NCBI GenBank assembly: GCA_045602425.1
Contig: JAZSBO010000005.1
Location: 110,148-174,147 of the forward strand
Length of the DNA stretch: 64,000 bases
Direction: 5' to 3'
Origin: RGIG9608 sp045602425
GTDB taxonomy: Bacteria; Bacteroidota; Bacteroidia; Bacteroidales; Paludibacteraceae
Made by a program: the position numbers and the translations under genes. Each line of letters begins with the position of its first letter. The first letter of the stretch is position 1. Of the stretch, positions 51,647 to 61,824 are shown in pieces. Below the pieces are notes generated by a model, which worked only from the letters and a program-made list of their open reading frames with translations, did not search any database and was not told the origin of the DNA.

Positions 51647-52783
51647 ATGAAATCACGTTCTATTTTTTTATTTTTTCTATTATCACTTTTTATTTCGTGT
51701 ACTAAAGAAAAATCTAATAAATCAACGGAACAATTCTCTACAGATTCCGTTCTCTATTTACAATATGCAAAGGGATTTCGGGTAACTTATACTCCAGATT
51801 ACAAAAAGGTTGAACTATTGCAACCAAAGCAACAAACGATTATAGAACGATATTATTTAGTTCGGGAAGAGCAAACACAAGTGCCTACTGACGGACAAAA
51901 AATTGTTATACCACTTAAAAAAATTGCAGTGGCATCAAATACCCATTTAGAATTTCTGTCAATTATTGGAGAACAAAATACTATTGCAGGGATATGTTCT
52001 CCACAACTTGTTTTTAATGATTCTATTTTAGCGAAATACAATACTGGCGAGATTATCAACTTGGGCGATGCATTCTCTATGAATTTAGAACGCCTAATTT
52101 TTTTACGACCAGAAGTAATTTTTGTAAGCGGATTTAATTCGGGACAACAAGACGGGAACAAACGAATTATGCAAACAGGAATTCCTGTTGTTTCCAATAA
52201 TGAATGGAAAGAAACCTCCGTATTAGGTCGTGCAGAATGGATTAAATTTATGGCCCTATTTTTTGATAAAGAGACAATTGCTGAATCTTTTTTCGCAAAA
52301 ATAGTTTCAGAGTATAATGCATTAAAACAAAAAACGGATAGCATCACAACGAAAGAACCTCAAGTAATGCTTGGTGGAGGTTTTAAAGGAACTTGGTATG
52401 TGCCATCAGGAAGAAGTTTTATGAGCAATTTGTTGCAAGATGCCAAAGCTGATTACTTTTTCAAAAACGATACAACCTACGAGAGTCTTCCTTTGAGTTT
52501 CGAACAAGTTTTACATAAATTTTCTTCGTCAGACATTTGGATTGGAGCTCCTGCTGATAGCTTATCGGAATTAATACTAATTGACGAACGTTATGCGGCA
52601 TTTGCTCCCGTAAAACATAACAAAGTTTACAATTTTAACGCTCGTAAAAACAATTCAGGTGCAAACGATTATTGGGAAAGTGGAGTTGCACATCCTGAGA
52701 TAATCCTTTCAGATTTAATAAAAATACTTTACCCTGACCTACTTCCAGAACACGAATTATATTATGTTAGTCAGTTGAAATAA
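51647..52783 (+). CDS. ABC-transporter periplasmic binding lipoprotein (BtuF/FecB type)
   Basis: The 378-residue protein has a lipoprotein signal (MKSRSIFLFFLLSLFISCTKEK; lipobox Cys18) followed by a TroA/BtuF-like two-lobe fold: 'AVASNTHLEFLSIIGEQNTIAGI', 'RPEVIFVSGFNSGQQ', 'ESGVAHPEIILSDLIKILYP' (in parts). Members bind cobalamin or iron chelates. No permease or ATPase gene is next to it, so it is an orphan here, and its ligand cannot be told. It ends 2 nt before the convergent polA stop. Confidence 0.88.
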   Translation: MKSRSIFLFFLLSLFISCTKEKSNKSTEQFSTDSVLYLQYAKGFRVTYTPDYKKVELLQPKQQTIIERYYLVREEQTQVPTDGQKIVIPLKKIAVASNTHLEFLSIIGEQNTIAGICSPQLVFNDSILAKYNTGEIINLGDAFSMNLERLIFLRPEVIFVSGFNSGQQDGNKRIMQTGIPVVSNNEWKETSVLGRAEWIKFMALFFDKETIAESFFAKIVSEYNALKQKTDSITTKEPQVMLGGGFKGTWYVPSGRSFMSNLLQDAKADYFFKNDTTYESLPLSFEQVLHKFSSSDIWIGAPADSLSELILIDERYAAFAPVKHNKVYNFNARKNNSGANDYWESGVAHPEIILSDLIKILYPDLLPEHELYYVSQLK

Positions 52784-52785
52784 TA

Positions 52786-55569
52786 TCAATGTGCTTCGAG
52801 CCAATTTTTTCCAATACCAATATCTACCTTCAATGGTATTTGTAATTGAAAAGCATTTTCCATCTCTTCTTTCACTAACAAACTGACACGTTCTAACTCT
52901 TTATTAGGAACGTTAAAATTCAACTCATCATGAACTTGTAAAATCATTTGTGTTTCAAGTTGTTCGTTGGCAATTCTTTTCGCTATACGTATCATAGCAA
53001 TTTTTATAATGTCAGCTGCGGAACCTTGAATAGGAGCATTGATAGCATTTCGTTCGGCAAATCCTCGAACATTAGCATTATGTGAATTTATATCAGGGAG
53101 ATAACGCTTACGACCAAAAATCGTTTCTACAAAACCTCTTTCACGTGCATTATTAATGCAACCTTCCATATATGTTTTTACCATCGGGAAAGTCTCAAAA
53201 TATCCATCGATAAGTTCTTTTGCTTCACTTCTTGAAATGTTGAGTCGCTCTGCTAATCCAAAAACCGAAATTCCATAAATGATACCAAAATTGGCAGTTT
53301 TTGCTTTTCTCCGCATATCAGCAGTAACTTGTTCAATTGGCACTTTATAGATATTAGCTGCCGTTGCAGTATGAATATCATGATTCGAACGAAATGCCTC
53401 TATCATATTCGTATCTCCACTCAAATGAGCCATGATTCGTAATTCTACTTGCGAATAGTCAGCACTAAGAAACGAACAACCTTCGTCGGCAATAAAAGCT
53501 TTTCGGATATCTTTTCCTTTTTCATCACGAATAGGAATATTTTGCAGATTAGGATTACTTGAGCTGAGTCGTCCTGTAGCCGTAACTGTCTGATTAAAAG
53601 ACGTATGTATCTTATTTGTTTTCTTATTTATCAACATTGGAAGAGCATCTACATAAGTACTTAATAACTTTTTCAGCCCTCGATATTCTAAAATTTTAAC
53701 AACTATAGGATGTTTTCCTTTTAGTTTTTCAAGAGTTTCTTCGTCAGTAACATATTGTCCTGTTTTAGTTTTTTTCGCCTTTTCTACAATTTTTAAATGT
53801 TCGAACAATAGCTCTCCTATCTGCTTTGGAGAATTAATATTAATATCTTTATCAGCAAATTTTTTTATCTCATGGTCTATCTTTAAAAGTTCATTAGTCA
53901 TTGTTTGCGACGATTGAGCTAAAGCAAAATCATCAATCAGAATGCCATTTATTTCCATTTGAGCCAACACACCAACAAGGGGCATTTCTATTTCGTAAAA
54001 GAGTTTCTCCATACCGTTCTCTACTATTTGTGACTCAAGTTTTTGTTTCAATTGCAATGTTATATCAGCATCTTCGCAAGCATATTCCGTTATTTTATCT
54101 TCAGCAACATCTCGCATATTAAGTTGATTCTTCCCTTTCTGACCAATCAACTCTTCGATATGAATCGTTTGATATTGAAGTAAAATCTCAGCCATATAAT
54201 CCATCCCGTGTCGAAGTTCAGGATTAATCAAATAATGAGCTATCATTGTATCAAACAAATCTCCAGCAAGATTTATATCATAATTCCTTAAAACCATTAA
54301 GTCGAACTTTATATTCTGTCCAATCTTTTTAATAGATCTATTTTCAAAAACAGGTTTAAATCTTTGTGCTAAATTTTTTGCCTCATTCTGATTTTTTGGG
54401 AAAGGGACATAAAACGCTTTATGTGGTTCGATCGCAAATGCAATTCCAACTAATTCTGCAGCAAGTGGTTCTACAGATGTGGTTTCTGTATCGAAACAAA
54501 ATTCTGTTACAGAAGAAAGTTCCCTAATAAGTACCTCTACCGCATCATCATCATTAATTGTAACATACTTATGTTCAACTGTTTTTATATTCAAAAAGGT
54601 TGGATTGAGATTACTTTGAACCACAGGATCTTCAAATTCGTCAATACCAAAAAGATTGCCTTGTATAATTTTAGGCTGCGATGTCTTCACCCCTGTAATA
54701 TCATTGTTCAACAATTTATTTAAATGATTTCTAAATTCAAGTTCTGTAAACAATTTTACAAGAACTTCTGTGTCAGGTTCTTTCATCAAGAAAACCTCTT
54801 CTTCGAAATCAATAGGAACATCAGTTTTTATAGTTGCTAAGAATCGTGAAAATTCTATAAGTTCCCTATTACTTTCAAGTTTAGTTTTTAGAACACCTTT
54901 TAATTGTGCAGTATTTTGTAAAAGATTATCAATGCTACCAAATTCTTTCAATAATTTTATTGCTGTTTTTTCACCAATACCCGGACAACCAGGAATGTTA
55001 TCCGACGAATCTCCCATTAAACCTAACAAATCAATAATCTGTAATGGATTATCTAAATCAAACTTCTCATTTATTTCTTTCGGACCAAGTACATCATAAC
55101 CATTCCCTCCAAAACGAGGTTTATATATAAAGCGATGCTCCGAAACCAACTGCCCATAATCTTTATCGGGTGTCATCATAAAAACATCAAAACCCAACGC
55201 TTCTGCTTTTTGTGCAAGAGTTCCTATCACATCATCAGCTTCAAAACCATCTACTTGTATCACTGGAATACGATATGCTTCAACAAGTTGTTTTATATAG
55301 GGCTTCGCTATACGAATATCTTCTGGCGTTTCTTGACGTTGAGCTTTGTATTGCTCATAAGCTTCATGTCGAAAAGTTGGTCCAGATGGATCAAACACAA
55401 CTGCCATGTGTGTTGGTTTTTCACGATTGATTACATCTTGCAAAGTATTCAAAAATCCATAAATAGGCGAGGTATTTATTCCTTTAGAATTTTTACGAGC
55501 TATTTTCAAAAAAGCATAATAAGCTCTATATATCAATGCATAAGCATCAAGAAGAAATAGTTTTTTCAT
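52786..55569 (-). CDS. polA: DNA polymerase I
   Basis: The 927-residue enzyme starts MKKLFLLDAYALIYRAYYAF. It has a 5'-3' exonuclease domain (about 1-290; 'GFEADDVIGTLAQKAE', 'GDSSDNIPGCPGIGEKTAIKLL', in parts). The 3'-5' proofreading domain keeps Asp/Glu in 'FCFDTETTS' and should be active. The polymerase domain has 'DYSQVELRIMAHLS', 'RRKAKTANFGIIYG' and 'QVHDELNF'. The ATG at 55569 is favoured by the -7 box at 55594-55601; the upstream in-frame start at 55596 lies within that box. Confidence 0.97.
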   Translation of the reverse strand: MKKLFLLDAYALIYRAYYAFLKIARKNSKGINTSPIYGFLNTLQDVINREKPTHMAVVFDPSGPTFRHEAYEQYKAQRQETPEDIRIAKPYIKQLVEAYRIPVIQVDGFEADDVIGTLAQKAEALGFDVFMMTPDKDYGQLVSEHRFIYKPRFGGNGYDVLGPKEINEKFDLDNPLQIIDLLGLMGDSSDNIPGCPGIGEKTAIKLLKEFGSIDNLLQNTAQLKGVLKTKLESNRELIEFSRFLATIKTDVPIDFEEEVFLMKEPDTEVLVKLFTELEFRNHLNKLLNNDITGVKTSQPKIIQGNLFGIDEFEDPVVQSNLNPTFLNIKTVEHKYVTINDDDAVEVLIRELSSVTEFCFDTETTSVEPLAAELVGIAFAIEPHKAFYVPFPKNQNEAKNLAQRFKPVFENRSIKKIGQNIKFDLMVLRNYDINLAGDLFDTMIAHYLINPELRHGMDYMAEILLQYQTIHIEELIGQKGKNQLNMRDVAEDKITEYACEDADITLQLKQKLESQIVENGMEKLFYEIEMPLVGVLAQMEINGILIDDFALAQSSQTMTNELLKIDHEIKKFADKDININSPKQIGELLFEHLKIVEKAKKTKTGQYVTDEETLEKLKGKHPIVVKILEYRGLKKLLSTYVDALPMLINKKTNKIHTSFNQTVTATGRLSSSNPNLQNIPIRDEKGKDIRKAFIADEGCSFLSADYSQVELRIMAHLSGDTNMIEAFRSNHDIHTATAANIYKVPIEQVTADMRRKAKTANFGIIYGISVFGLAERLNISRSEAKELIDGYFETFPMVKTYMEGCINNARERGFVETIFGRKRYLPDINSHNANVRGFAERNAINAPIQGSAADIIKIAMIRIAKRIANEQLETQMILQVHDELNFNVPNKELERVSLLVKEEMENAFQLQIPLKVDIGIGKNWLEAH

Positions 55570-55593
55570 TTTATTTATCCATTTTCTATAAGG

Positions 55594-55601
55594 CAAAGTT
55601 A
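55594..55601 (-). promoter_or_regulatory. -7 box (TAACTTTG) of polA
   Basis: TAACTTTG on the minus strand lies 24 nt before the ATG at 55569. No -33 TTTG is visible. Confidence 0.45.
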
Positions 55602-55664
55602 TAGATTTTTATGTGGCTTTCTATATTATTCAATAAATTCAGAATATTTATTTTAGATTCTTTT

Positions 55665-55672
55665 TATCTTTG
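55665..55672 (+). promoter_or_regulatory. -7 box (TATCTTTG) of the ABC exporter-pyrimidine operon
   Basis: TATCTTTG lies 23 nt before the ATG at 55696. It is the only consensus box found before the seven co-directed genes up to the terminator at 62914. Confidence 0.5.
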
Positions 55673-55695
55673 TAGAAAGTTAAAAATGCAGACTT

Positions 55696-57534
55696 ATGTT
55701 TAAGTTTTTTAAATTATTAAAACGATTTGTTTTTCCGTACAAACGATATGTTGTTTTAAATATTTTCTTTCATTTTGTATCAACTATTTTTACACTATTT
55801 TCATTTGCTTCAATAATTCCAATTTTACAAATATTATTCGGGATGAAAATCCAAAATTCTGTTTATATGGAATGGAATTGGAGCGATAGCCTTTCGCATC
55901 TGGTAGGAGCTTTCAAAAACAATGCTTTTTATTTTGTCGAACAAATAATTATAAATATTGGAGCAGGTTGGGCATTAGCATTTTTAGGAATATTCCTAAT
56001 ATTTACAACTTTCTTAAAAACCTCAACATCTTTTCTTGGATCATATTTTATGATTCCTATTCGAACCGGCGTTTTGCGTGACCTTCGGAATCAAATTTAT
56101 AATAAAGTAGTGAGCTTGCCTTTGAGTTTTTTCTCCGATGAACATAAAGGCGATATTATGTCTCGAATGACAGGCGACGTCAACGAAGTGGAAGTTTCAA
56201 TTATGAGTTCGTTAGATATGATTTTCAAAAATCCAATCATGATAATTATTTATCTAATAACAATGTTTACTATGAGTTGGCAACTTACAATTTTTGTTTT
56301 ATTGATACTTCCGCTTAGCGGGTTTTTGATTGGACAAATAGGAAAATCATTAAAACGAAAATCAACTCTTGGACAAGAACAAACAGGAGAAATGCTCTCT
56401 CAAATAGAGGAAACTTTAGGAGGTTTACGCATCGTAAAAGCCTTTAATGCAGAACAAAAAGTGAAAACTCGTTTTGCACGTTTAAATGAAAGAATACGCG
56501 AAACTTTCAATCGTATCAATCGTAGGCACGCGTTAGCACATCCTGTTAGCGAATTTTTAGGTACAATAGTAATTGCAATTGTTTTAATGTATGGGGGTTC
56601 CTTAATTTTAAATAATACAAGCTCTATTTCTGCTCCTTCATTTATCTACTATTTGGTTATTTTTTATAGTATTATAAATCCAGCAAAAGATTTAACAAAA
56701 GCAAGTTACAGTATTCAAAAAGGATTAGCTTCGTTAGAACGAATAGACAAAATACTCAATGCAAAGGATACAATCCCTAATCCAAAAAAACCTATCCCAT
56801 TCAAAGATTTTAAACATAGAATCGAATACAAAAACGTTTCATTTCGTTATTCTGATAGGTGGGTCTTAAACGATATTAATTTGATCGTTGAAAAAGGAAA
56901 GACAATTGCTTTTGTAGGGCAATCTGGTTCTGGTAAATCGACGTTAGTTGATTTGCTACCTCGTTTCTATGATGTCCAAAAAGGAGAAATTTTAATTGAC
57001 GGAGTAAACGTAAAAGATATGTCGTTATATGATTTACGCTCATTGATGGGAAATGTCAATCAAGAAGCTATTTTGTTCAACGATACGTTTTTTAATAATA
57101 TTGCTTTTGGCGTTGACAATGCCGAAAAAGAAGATGTGGTTGCTGCAGCAAAAATTGCAAATGCTCACGACTTTATATCTTCTACACAAGCAGGATACAA
57201 AACAACCATCGGCGATAGAGGCAACAAATTGTCAGGAGGCCAACGGCAACGTTTGAGCATCGCTCGAGCTATACTCAAAAATCCTCCTATTTTGATACTC
57301 GACGAGGCCACTTCTGCTCTCGACACCGAATCTGAAAAATTAGTACAAGAAGCTCTCGAAAAGTTAATGGAGAATCGTACAACGTTAGTCGTTGCACATC
57401 GTTTGTCAACTATTAAGCGTGCTGATGAGATTTGTGTATTACACGAAGGACGAATCGTAGAACGTGGGCGACACGATGAACTTATTGCTTTGAATGGTTT
57501 TTATAAAAAACTATGCGATATGCAAAGTTTTTAA
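55696..57534 (+). CDS. ABC exporter (MsbA-like, fused membrane and ATPase domains)
   Basis: The 612-residue half-transporter has a six-helix membrane domain (about 15-340) and an ATPase domain with Walker A 'GQSGSGKST', Q-loop 'GNVNQEAILF', signature 'LSGGQRQR', Walker B 'ILILDEATSAL' and the switch His in 'VVAHRLST'. It works as a dimer. MsbA-type exporters flip lipid A or other lipids; the cargo cannot be proven from sequence. It stands 7 nt ahead of pyrC and is probably co-transcribed with the pyrimidine genes. Confidence 0.93.
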   Translation: MFKFFKLLKRFVFPYKRYVVLNIFFHFVSTIFTLFSFASIIPILQILFGMKIQNSVYMEWNWSDSLSHLVGAFKNNAFYFVEQIIINIGAGWALAFLGIFLIFTTFLKTSTSFLGSYFMIPIRTGVLRDLRNQIYNKVVSLPLSFFSDEHKGDIMSRMTGDVNEVEVSIMSSLDMIFKNPIMIIIYLITMFTMSWQLTIFVLLILPLSGFLIGQIGKSLKRKSTLGQEQTGEMLSQIEETLGGLRIVKAFNAEQKVKTRFARLNERIRETFNRINRRHALAHPVSEFLGTIVIAIVLMYGGSLILNNTSSISAPSFIYYLVIFYSIINPAKDLTKASYSIQKGLASLERIDKILNAKDTIPNPKKPIPFKDFKHRIEYKNVSFRYSDRWVLNDINLIVEKGKTIAFVGQSGSGKSTLVDLLPRFYDVQKGEILIDGVNVKDMSLYDLRSLMGNVNQEAILFNDTFFNNIAFGVDNAEKEDVVAAAKIANAHDFISSTQAGYKTTIGDRGNKLSGGQRQRLSIARAILKNPPILILDEATSALDTESEKLVQEALEKLMENRTTLVVAHRLSTIKRADEICVLHEGRIVERGRHDELIALNGFYKKLCDMQSF

Positions 57535-57541
57535 AAGAAAA

Positions 57542-58807
57542 ATGAAAAAAATACTTATACAAAACGGAACACTTGTAGGCAATGGATTGCATTGCAAAAG
57601 CGATCTATTGATAGAGAACAATCGTATAGTTGATATTGCTGATACAATAAAATGTGATACTGATACGGAAGTTTTTGATGCTACAGATTGCATTGTGAGT
57701 TATGGACTTGCCGATGTACATGTTCATTTGCGTGAACCGGGTTTTTCGGCAAAAGAAACCATCGAAACAGGGACGCAAGCTGCTGCACATGGAGGATTTA
57801 CTACGATTTGTGCTATGCCAAATCTTATTCCAGCTCCCGATAAAGAAGAAACTATCAATATCGAAAAAGAAATTATCAATTCACAAGCGATTATTGAAGT
57901 GCTTCCTTTTGCTACTATTACTAAAGAACGCAAAGGACGTAACGTTGTAGAAATAGAAAATTTACACACACAAGTAGTTGGATTTTCAGACGACGGAAAC
58001 GGTATTCAAACTACAGAAGTGATGCAAAAAGCAATGCAAAAAATTGCGAAGACTGATAGCATTATAGCAGCACATTGCGAAGATAATTCGCTTCTTCACA
58101 ATGGTTATATCCATGCAGGCAAATACGCAAAAAAACATGGGCATCGTGGAATTTGCTCTGAAAGTGAATATACACAAATTGCCCGTGATGTAGAAATGGC
58201 TATTGCAAACCAATGCCGATATCACGTTTGTCATATCTCTACTGCCGAAAGTGTAGATATTATCCGAAATGCAAAACGTATATCGAATAATATATCGTGC
58301 GAAACAGCTCCACACTACCTCACACTATCCGATAACGATTTGCAAGAAGATGGACGATTCAAAATGAATCCACCACTTCGATCTATTAACGATCAGAAAG
58401 CCCTCATCAATGGCATTATTAATGGGACGATAGAGATAATCGCAACTGACCACGCACCGCATACTGCACACGAAAAATCGCTTGGACTCGAAGGTAGTGC
58501 TATGGGTATTGTAGGACTCGAAACAGCCTTTGCCGTATGCTATACAAAACTTGTAAAAACGGGAATTATTAGCATCGAAAAATTAATTGCTTTAATGTGT
58601 GAAAATCCTCGTAGAATATTTCGTTTAGGAGGAGCATTAAAAGTTGGCGAACGTGCAGATATTACAGTATTCGACGTAAAAAATCCTTATCATATTGATA
58701 GTAAAAAATTCCTTTCGAAAGGGAAAGCAACGCCTTTTGAGGGTTGGGAAGTTTATGGGAAATGCCTATTGACAATTTACAATGGAAATATTGTTTGGAA
58801 AGAATAA
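57542..58807 (+). CDS. pyrC: Dihydroorotase (type I)
   Basis: The 421-residue amidohydrolase makes dihydroorotate from carbamoyl-aspartate. The metal-binding HxH is in 'DVHVHLREPG', later ligands are in 'AAHCEDNSLL' and 'HVCHISTAES', and the catalytic Asp is in 'ATDHAPHTAHEK'. The ATG at 57542 is preferred because the longer frame overlaps the exporter gene. First pyrimidine gene of the cluster, 10 nt before pyrK. Confidence 0.95.
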   Translation: MKKILIQNGTLVGNGLHCKSDLLIENNRIVDIADTIKCDTDTEVFDATDCIVSYGLADVHVHLREPGFSAKETIETGTQAAAHGGFTTICAMPNLIPAPDKEETINIEKEIINSQAIIEVLPFATITKERKGRNVVEIENLHTQVVGFSDDGNGIQTTEVMQKAMQKIAKTDSIIAAHCEDNSLLHNGYIHAGKYAKKHGHRGICSESEYTQIARDVEMAIANQCRYHVCHISTAESVDIIRNAKRISNNISCETAPHYLTLSDNDLQEDGRFKMNPPLRSINDQKALINGIINGTIEIIATDHAPHTAHEKSLGLEGSAMGIVGLETAFAVCYTKLVKTGIISIEKLIALMCENPRRIFRLGGALKVGERADITVFDVKNPYHIDSKKFLSKGKATPFEGWEVYGKCLLTIYNGNIVWKE

Positions 58808-58817
58808 ATACTAACAA

Positions 58818-59555
58818 ATGGGAAAAACTCTGTTTAAAATTATCAGTAATAAACCTCTGACAAATTTAGTTTACGAAATGTGCCTGAATGGAAATACTTC
58901 GGCAATAAAACGTGCTGGACAATTTGTTAATATTGCCATTGATGGGTTGTACCTCCGTCGCCCTATTTCAGTTTGTGATTTTTCGGAAAACTTTCTTAAA
59001 ATTATTTATAAAGTTGTTGGCGAAGGTACTGAACAAATGTCGAAAATGAAACCTAACACAACACTTGATATACTTGTTGGACTTGGTAATGGCTTTTCCA
59101 CAAACAACTGTCAAAAGCCTTTACTCATTGGTGGAGGTGTTGGAGTTCCTCCGATGTACAAACTTGCAAAAAATCTTATTGAACAAGGGAAACAAGTTTC
59201 AGTTGTACTTGGTTTTAACACAAAAGAAGAGATTTTTTACTACAACGAATTTGTAAATCTTGGAGCAAAGGTATATGTTGCTACAGCCAATGGTTCGATG
59301 GGGACAAAAGGATTTGTAACTGATGCTATCAAAGTAAACAATATTGATTCGGATTATTTCTATGCCTGCGGTCCACTACCTATGTTGCAAGCATTATACA
59401 ACACACTCGATATTGATGGCGAAATGAGTTTCGAAGAACGTATGGGTTGTGGATTTGGTATTTGTATGGGTTGTAGTTGTAAAACAAAAAACGGACACAA
59501 ACGCATTTGCAAAGAAGGTCCTGTTTTGAAAAAAAATGAAATTGTATGGGAATAA
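58818..59555 (+). CDS. pyrK: Dihydroorotate dehydrogenase electron-transfer subunit
   Basis: The 245-residue FAD/[2Fe-2S] protein pairs with PyrD so that NAD+ accepts the electrons. The FAD site is 'YLRRPISVCDF', the NAD-binding loop is 'GGGVGVPPMYKLAK', and the cluster cysteines are in 'GCGFGICMGCSCKTKN' and 'RICKEGP'. It overlaps pyrD by 10 nt, consistent with a fixed heterotetramer. Confidence 0.95.
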   Translation: MGKTLFKIISNKPLTNLVYEMCLNGNTSAIKRAGQFVNIAIDGLYLRRPISVCDFSENFLKIIYKVVGEGTEQMSKMKPNTTLDILVGLGNGFSTNNCQKPLLIGGGVGVPPMYKLAKNLIEQGKQVSVVLGFNTKEEIFYYNEFVNLGAKVYVATANGSMGTKGFVTDAIKVNNIDSDYFYACGPLPMLQALYNTLDIDGEMSFEERMGCGFGICMGCSCKTKNGHKRICKEGPVLKKNEIVWE

Positions 59556-60466
59556 ATAATAAATTAAGTGTTGAACTTTGCGGAATCCATCTGCCTAATC
59601 CTGTTATTCCTGCAAGTGGAACTTTTGGATTTGGAATAGAAATGGCAGAGTTGTACGACATCAATATTTTAGGAGCAATTTCGATAAAAGGAACCACACG
59701 AGAACCACGTTTTGGAAATCCTACACCACGAATTGCCGAATGCAACGCTGGATTAATAAACTCCGTTGGGCTTCAAAATCCAGGCATCGACAAAGTGATT
59801 TCTACAGAGTTACCAAATCTTCGAAAATATTTCCGTAATCCAATCATTGCTAATATTAGTGGTTTTTCGTTAGATGAATATGTTGAATGTTGTAAAAAAA
59901 TAAACGACGAAGAACAAGTTGAAATCATCGAAGTAAATGTCTCATGCCCCAACGTACACAATGGAGGTATGGCATTTGGTACTTCTGCCGAATCGGTTGC
60001 AAAAGTTACTCGTGCAGTAAAAGATGTTACAACAAAACCTGTATTTATTAAACTCAGTCCAAACGTAACTGACATTGTAAGCATTGCTCGTGCTTGCGAA
60101 GATGCAGGTGCTGATGGTCTGACATTGATAAACACACTTTTAGGAATGCGTATCGACACAGCACGCAGACAACCTGTTATTGCCAAAAAAATGGGAGGTT
60201 TTTCGGGAGCAGCTATTTTCCCTGTAGCTCTACGAATGGTGTATCAAGTAGCCAATGCTTGCAAAATTCCAATTATTGGCTGTGGTGGCATTTCTTCTGC
60301 TAACGATGTAATAGAAATGATGATGGCAGGAGCAACTGCCATACAAGTAGGAGCAGAAAACCTACGAAACCCATACGCTTGTAAGGAAATAATAGAAAAC
60401 CTTCCTACAGCAATGGAAAAATTAAAAATTGATTCTTTAAAAAATATCATAGGTATTGTAAAATAG
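59546..60466 (+). CDS. pyrD: Dihydroorotate dehydrogenase, class 1B catalytic subunit
   Basis: The 306-residue FMN enzyme oxidises dihydroorotate to orotate. The catalytic Cys of class 1 enzymes is in 'VNVSCPNVHNGG', with 'NSVGLQNPGID' and the FMN-phosphate loop 'GCGGISSANDVIEMMMAGA' (in parts). Co-occurrence and overlap with pyrK make it class 1B (NAD-linked). Confidence 0.96.
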   Translation: MGINNKLSVELCGIHLPNPVIPASGTFGFGIEMAELYDINILGAISIKGTTREPRFGNPTPRIAECNAGLINSVGLQNPGIDKVISTELPNLRKYFRNPIIANISGFSLDEYVECCKKINDEEQVEIIEVNVSCPNVHNGGMAFGTSAESVAKVTRAVKDVTTKPVFIKLSPNVTDIVSIARACEDAGADGLTLINTLLGMRIDTARRQPVIAKKMGGFSGAAIFPVALRMVYQVANACKIPIIGCGGISSANDVIEMMMAGATAIQVGAENLRNPYACKEIIENLPTAMEKLKIDSLKNIIGIVK

Positions 60467-60472
60467 TTAATT

Positions 60473-61174
60473 ATGGCAAAAGATGTAATCATAGCTTGCG
60501 ACTTCAGTAGCAAAGAACAAACAATAGCTTTTCTTGAAAAGTTTACCGAAAGAAAACCTTTTGTAAAAATCGGTATGGAACTTTTTTATGCCGAAGGTCC
60601 TGAAATTGTTCGAGAAATAAAAAAACGAGGACACAAAATTTTTCTTGATCTCAAACTTCACGACATACCAAATACGGTAAAAAAATCGATGGCTGTTTTG
60701 AGCCGACTCGATGTAGATATGTGTAACCTGCACGCTGCAGGCACAATAGAAATGATGCGTGCAGCATTAGAAGGACTTACACGCGAAGATGGCTCAAGAC
60801 CAATTCTTTTGGCAGTAACTCAACTCACTTCTACTAGCGAAGAACGTATGCACAACGATCTACTTGTACAAGGAAAAATAGAAGACGTAGTTGTTCATTA
60901 TGCAAAAAATGCACAAATAGCAGGACTTGACGGCATTGTTTGTTCACCATTGGAAGCTGGCTTGGTAAAATCTGCTTGTGGTAGCGAATTTGTTACAGTA
61001 ACGCCTGGCATTCGTTTCGCTGATGGAGTTGTAGGCGACCAAGTACGAATAACAACGCCACAAAAAGCTCGCGAAATTGGCACTGACTACATTGTGGTAG
61101 GACGACCTATCACCGCAGCCGAAAATCCTATAGAAGCCTACAACTGTTGCTTAAAAGATTTTTTAAACATTTAA
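60473..61174 (+). CDS. pyrF: Orotidine 5'-phosphate decarboxylase
   Basis: This 233-residue TIM-barrel enzyme makes UMP. The catalytic Asp-Lys-x2-Asp array is in 'FLDLKLHDIPNTV', and the phosphate loop is 'DYIVVGRPITAAENP'. It is of the short, bacterial type. It lies 6 nt after pyrD and 10 nt before pyrE. Confidence 0.96.
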   Translation: MAKDVIIACDFSSKEQTIAFLEKFTERKPFVKIGMELFYAEGPEIVREIKKRGHKIFLDLKLHDIPNTVKKSMAVLSRLDVDMCNLHAAGTIEMMRAALEGLTREDGSRPILLAVTQLTSTSEERMHNDLLVQGKIEDVVVHYAKNAQIAGLDGIVCSPLEAGLVKSACGSEFVTVTPGIRFADGVVGDQVRITTPQKAREIGTDYIVVGRPITAAENPIEAYNCCLKDFLNI

Positions 61175-61184
61175 TATAAAAACT

Positions 61185-61814
61185 ATGGAAAAAGAAATTG
61201 CAAAAGAACTGCTCTCGATAGGTGCCGTTTTTCTTCGCCCCGAACAACCTTTTACATGGGCAAGTGGAATTAAAAGTCCTATTTATTGCGACAATAGATT
61301 AACCTTATCGGCACCATCGGTACGAACAAAAATAGAGCAAGGGCTAGCAAAACTTGTTCAAACACACTTCCCTGAATGCGAAATGCTAATGGGAACATCT
61401 ACCGCAGGTATTGCACATGCTGCAATCACAGCAACTATTTTAAACTTGCCAATGGGCTATGTTCGTAGCGGAGCAAAAGACCACGGGCGTGCTAATCGCA
61501 TCGAAGGGAAAATGGAAAAAGGGACAAAAGTCGTTGTGGTCGAAGATCTAATTTCGACAGGTGGCAGTTGTATCGAAGTTGTAGAAGCATTACGTGAAGC
61601 TGGTGCAGATGTTTTAGGTATTGTAAGTATTTTTACATACGGAATGAAACGCGGCATCGAACGTATTGCTGAAGCAAATACGATAAACTACTCTTTATCA
61701 AACCTTGATGCTCTAGTCGAAGTTGCTGCTCAAGAAGGCTACATTGCCGATAGTTGGAAAGAACGTATTCTTCATTTTAGAAACAATCCTGCTGACGAAA
61801 GTTGGATTAAATAA
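61185..61814 (+). CDS. pyrE: Orotate phosphoribosyltransferase
   Basis: This 209-residue enzyme joins orotate to PRPP. The PRPP-binding loop is 'VVVVEDLISTGGSCIEVVEAL', cut here as 'VVEDLISTGGS', and the catalytic loop is 'YVRSGAKDHGRANRIEG'. Together with pyrF, pyrD, pyrK, pyrC and pyrB it gives every step from carbamoyl phosphate to UMP except carbamoyl phosphate synthesis. Confidence 0.96.
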   Translation: MEKEIAKELLSIGAVFLRPEQPFTWASGIKSPIYCDNRLTLSAPSVRTKIEQGLAKLVQTHFPECEMLMGTSTAGIAHAAITATILNLPMGYVRSGAKDHGRANRIEGKMEKGTKVVVVEDLISTGGSCIEVVEALREAGADVLGIVSIFTYGMKRGIERIAEANTINYSLSNLDALVEVAAQEGYIADSWKERILHFRNNPADESWIK

Positions 61815-61824
61815 TATAATTATT